NCBI GenBank assembly: GCA_001695595.3
Contig: MBPM02000260.1
Span: 1-45,051, forward strand
From: Plasmopara viticola
Lineage: Eukaryota > Oomycota > Peronosporomycetes > Peronosporales > Peronosporaceae
Length of the DNA: 45,051 nucleotides
Reading direction: 5' to 3'
Shown: positions 42,941 to 45,051 of the stretch, in pieces
How positions within the stretch are numbered: position 1 is the first letter of the stretch
Layout of the letters: the number at the start of each line of letters is the position of its first letter
Translations under genes and position numbers: made by a program
The notes under the pieces: generated by a model
What the model saw: the letters and a program-made list of their open reading frames with translations, nothing else
What the model was told of the DNA's origin: nothing
Databases searched by the model: none

Positions 42941-44200
42941 ACCAACACCACACCACCGGTCGGTAAAGCGTGGAATATGTGAACGTGTTCGACGCAGAGT
43001 AGATACTATCGCGCGATCATCGTCTTCAACATTAGATGCAAATACTTGTATTGCTCGCTGTACCGGAAAGTTTTTCGCCGTGAGCTCGATATATTGGCAG
43101 CAACGGCAACTTCTTTCTCGGAAAGGATGGAAGCTACAACAAACAAATCCATCTAGTTACGATATGGTACGTCTGCTAATTACCGGTACTTAGGCTTGAT
43201 GATTAATGTCTGAGTTTGTCTATCGTGTCATTATTTTGATTTCTTCGCGTGAGACGACATCGAATCCTTCTAAAACTGCATTACATAAGTTCGCCAAAAA
43301 ATAGCGTGTAAAAGCTGCTAATCTCAGCAATACAGCAACGTCGGCCTTTTTTCACCGGGAAAGAGCGAAGTTTCGGCGCAGCGAAAGCCACAAGCTTTGA
43401 CGTGACGACATGACCATTAAATCACTAAATGTCCATGATTGGAAGCATCACTCGTTGCATGGAGATGATATAGAACATGAAGTGCCAAGTATGTTACTGC
43501 AATCGCGTCAGGTTTCTCCTCACATAATGCATCAGAAGATTACGCTACATGCAATTTGAGCAGTTATTGGCAAAGGAAGTTGTTGATTTACCAGCTTGGT
43601 AAACATAGCTGGGGTGGACTTCCTACAAATTTTTGAACTCCGGTCAGCCGCTATTGGTATGTGGGTTACCTGCTGAAAAATAAGTACATTTCTCGCGATT
43701 TCCGTATCTACGTAATGTTTTTTGCGATATAGAGATAGAAATATGCCGTTAAAATAGAATCGAAGGGAGGCTATGTTGGAGCGAAAGCGCCAAGAGTAAT
43801 AGAACTGCTTCAACGATATCATTACATTGAACATTCGCAATGCAAAAAGAGCTTGCAAATTTGCAAGTATGGAAGCTGATAAGTTCATAACGATTGCGAC
43901 AGAAGATCATTGTTTTAAGGAGCGGATTTCCAATATTTAGATTGACATCGACGAGCAGCTCAACTAAGTAAAGGAGACCAAACAGCGTGTCCTTAATCAT
44001 TGACTGTACCCAGAGCATCAAGGTTGATCTCTGCATTGGCTGTGCGAGCCTCATCGGCATTAAAGTCGATATCAGCAGGTTCATTGCACCGTCTAACGTC
44101 TGTCTGCAATTTCGGCATCGTCTATCCAGCCAATTATATATCAATAATATAGCTTTGGGGTACTGCATTAAGGAGAGAGGCCAGTTAGCGCTCCCTTTTC
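42941..44200. mobile_element. Second copy of the TBC-bearing TIR element
   Basis: Left terminus ACCAACACCACACCACC (42941-42957) corresponds to the left inverted repeat at 11397-11413. It is followed by AAAGCGTGG and GTTCGACGCAGAGTAG, as in the first copy. Similarity to 11397-12110 continues to about 43670. It lies downstream of the second intact effector, not in a promoter. The right terminus was not found, and the PDZ fragment is absent, so this may be a different derivative. Confidence 0.45.
42990..43810 (+). pseudogene. TBC/RabGAP gene fragment, second copy
   Basis: FEQLLAKEVVDL is legible at about 43555-43590, and the GYLP position falls near 43660-43670. Beyond the point where the first copy switches to PDZ sequence, this one continues into the next part of a TBC domain: ATGTTGGAGCGAAAGCGCCA (43771-43790) encodes LERKRQE, followed by two stops. 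It thus samples more of the same donor gene. Frames are broken in several places. What lies at 43810-44200 is unclear; a minus-strand frame (44168-43749, 139 codons) is open but unrecognised. Confidence 0.5.
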
Positions 44201-44205
44201 CTTAA

Positions 44206-45051
44206 TTGAGAGTGATGGTCCGAATGTTGTCAACTACAAGGTCATTCATGCCAGCCAAAAATTGATTTTGGAATGCATCTCTTTCATGTTCTAGCGGGGC
44301 TATGGTACACGTTCCTCGTAGCCAGCTGTGACATTGTACTATAATTGATGTTGCGGACCTATGCTTTCGGCTTGGAGCGCTTTGCTACCCACAGTAAAGT
44401 GGTGTTATATTGTACCCTACCTGTGGCTATGCTACCTGCACTTTACTATCATCACCAGCGTCTTTAGGTATTCAGTTCTGCCAGCAAAACTTAGCCGCCC
44501 GCAAAAAAGACTTCAAAGACGTCATCACGTCTACCGTAAAAAACATTTGCACCACCGACACCTCCCATATTTACTTCGGGCGTGCAACTGTTTTGCCTTT
44601 CTTCGAAGAAGCTGTGCATACAACAGGAGCGAAGAAATAACCACTAAGCCTGTATTTCAGAAACCGGACAGCTAGTACTAATGGCCTTGGCTCGTTAAAT
44701 CAGTTAAGGGCTCGTGCTTTTTCAAACATGGCATGCACACGCGCAAATCATACTTGTCAATGTCAAAGACAAAAGATACCTTCGTACATTAGGAGCTTTC
44801 AGTACTTGATAGCCAGATTTATTTGATTAAAATAATGTATAGAATTATCCAGTCAAATCGAAACTGACTTTTCTGAGGATCACTCCAAGAACATTGGGCA
44901 ATCTGTTTTGTTTGCCGCAATGTTATTGGCACGCAAACCTACCATGACTCACAATGGTATTTTAATCTCGTATATGTGCGTTAGAATTAGTAGCTTTACG
45001 CTGCTTGTGTCTTCTTCAAAAGCTGTCAAACTTAAATTCTTAATTTTTAGT
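44206..45051 (-). pseudogene. Gypsy protease-linker relic at the window edge
   Basis: Colinear with 37800-38560 and 8640-9400. The minus strand at about 44785-44705 reads VFDIDKYDLRVCMPCLKKHE, the clearest protease-end word in the window. The plus-strand frame at 44410-44640 is its antisense shadow. The element runs off the window. Confidence 0.55.

Noticed and set aside
43749..44168. 139-codon minus-strand frame as a gene
   Set aside because: It overlaps the plus-strand TBC relic; some words loosely resemble later TBC motifs, but not convincingly enough to call an inverted TBC piece.
44361..44675. Overlapping plus-strand frames of 104 and 76 codons
   Set aside because: Antisense to the protease-linker relic; the conserved word FDIDKYDL is on the minus strand just downstream.
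1..45051. tRNA, rRNA or CRISPR arrays
   Set aside because: No cloverleaf with matching anticodon arm, no rRNA-like conserved blocks and no regularly spaced short repeats were recognised on reading; a tRNAscan run would be the decisive check.

Overview
The window looks like nuclear DNA of a plant-pathogenic oomycete (Peronosporales, Phytophthora or downy-mildew type). The basis is a family of intron-less secreted proteins with a signal peptide, an RxLR-EER-like N-terminus and tandem WY/LWY helical modules. A degenerate oomycete initiator (Inr) sits at a fixed distance before the ATGs, and the surroundings are decayed Ty3/gypsy elements. The species cannot be named from sequence alone. Only two genes are convincingly intact: the effectors at 27685-29340 (551 aa) and 41147-42706 (519 aa). 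Almost everything else is a pseudogene, a transposon relic or a duplicated block.

Layout. 1-11170 is a large imperfect palindrome: a plus-strand gypsy relic on the left (LTR about 60-640, gag and protease to about 1900, RT about 3640-4560, integrase about 4880-5250) faces a minus-strand relic on the right (integrase about 7570-7200, protease about 9180, gag about 10345, LTR about 11085-10640). They meet around a 1.5 kb post-integrase spacer at 5490-7010. 11090-11372 is an effector upstream region. It is interrupted by a terminal-inverted-repeat element (about 11372-14160) that carries pieces of a TBC/RabGAP gene and a PDZ-domain gene. 14294-15068 is a broken effector, joined tail to tail at about 15066 to an inverted 5' fragment of another copy (15065-15319). 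That fragment's own upstream region, LTR and gag follow in inverted order to about 18120. 18380-19930 holds a reshuffled copy of an unidentified coding block. 20285-21079 is a 5'-truncated effector, and its 3' flank, the unidentified block and truncated gypsy sequence run to 27170. The first intact effector follows, then a fuller copy of the same 3' landscape: unidentified block 30090-31640, then gypsy relic minus strand 31830-40665 containing its own 1.3 kb foldback. The second intact effector follows, then a second copy of the TBC-bearing element (about 42941-44200) and more gypsy sequence to the end.

How it fits together. The region reads as an old tandem array whose unit of about 13.5 kb is effector(+), unidentified Z/Y block, gypsy element(-), LTR, effector upstream region, next effector(+). 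Deletions, inversions and later insertions have degraded it. The point most worth following up is the head-to-tail-inverted effector pair at 14.3-15.3 kb. A single transcript across it would fold into a long hairpin containing 105 nt at about 98% identity, in the signal-peptide/RxLR-like region of the same family.

Method limits: all homology statements come from reading and hand alignment. Percent identities are estimates on short stretches, and relic boundaries are accurate only to tens of bases.
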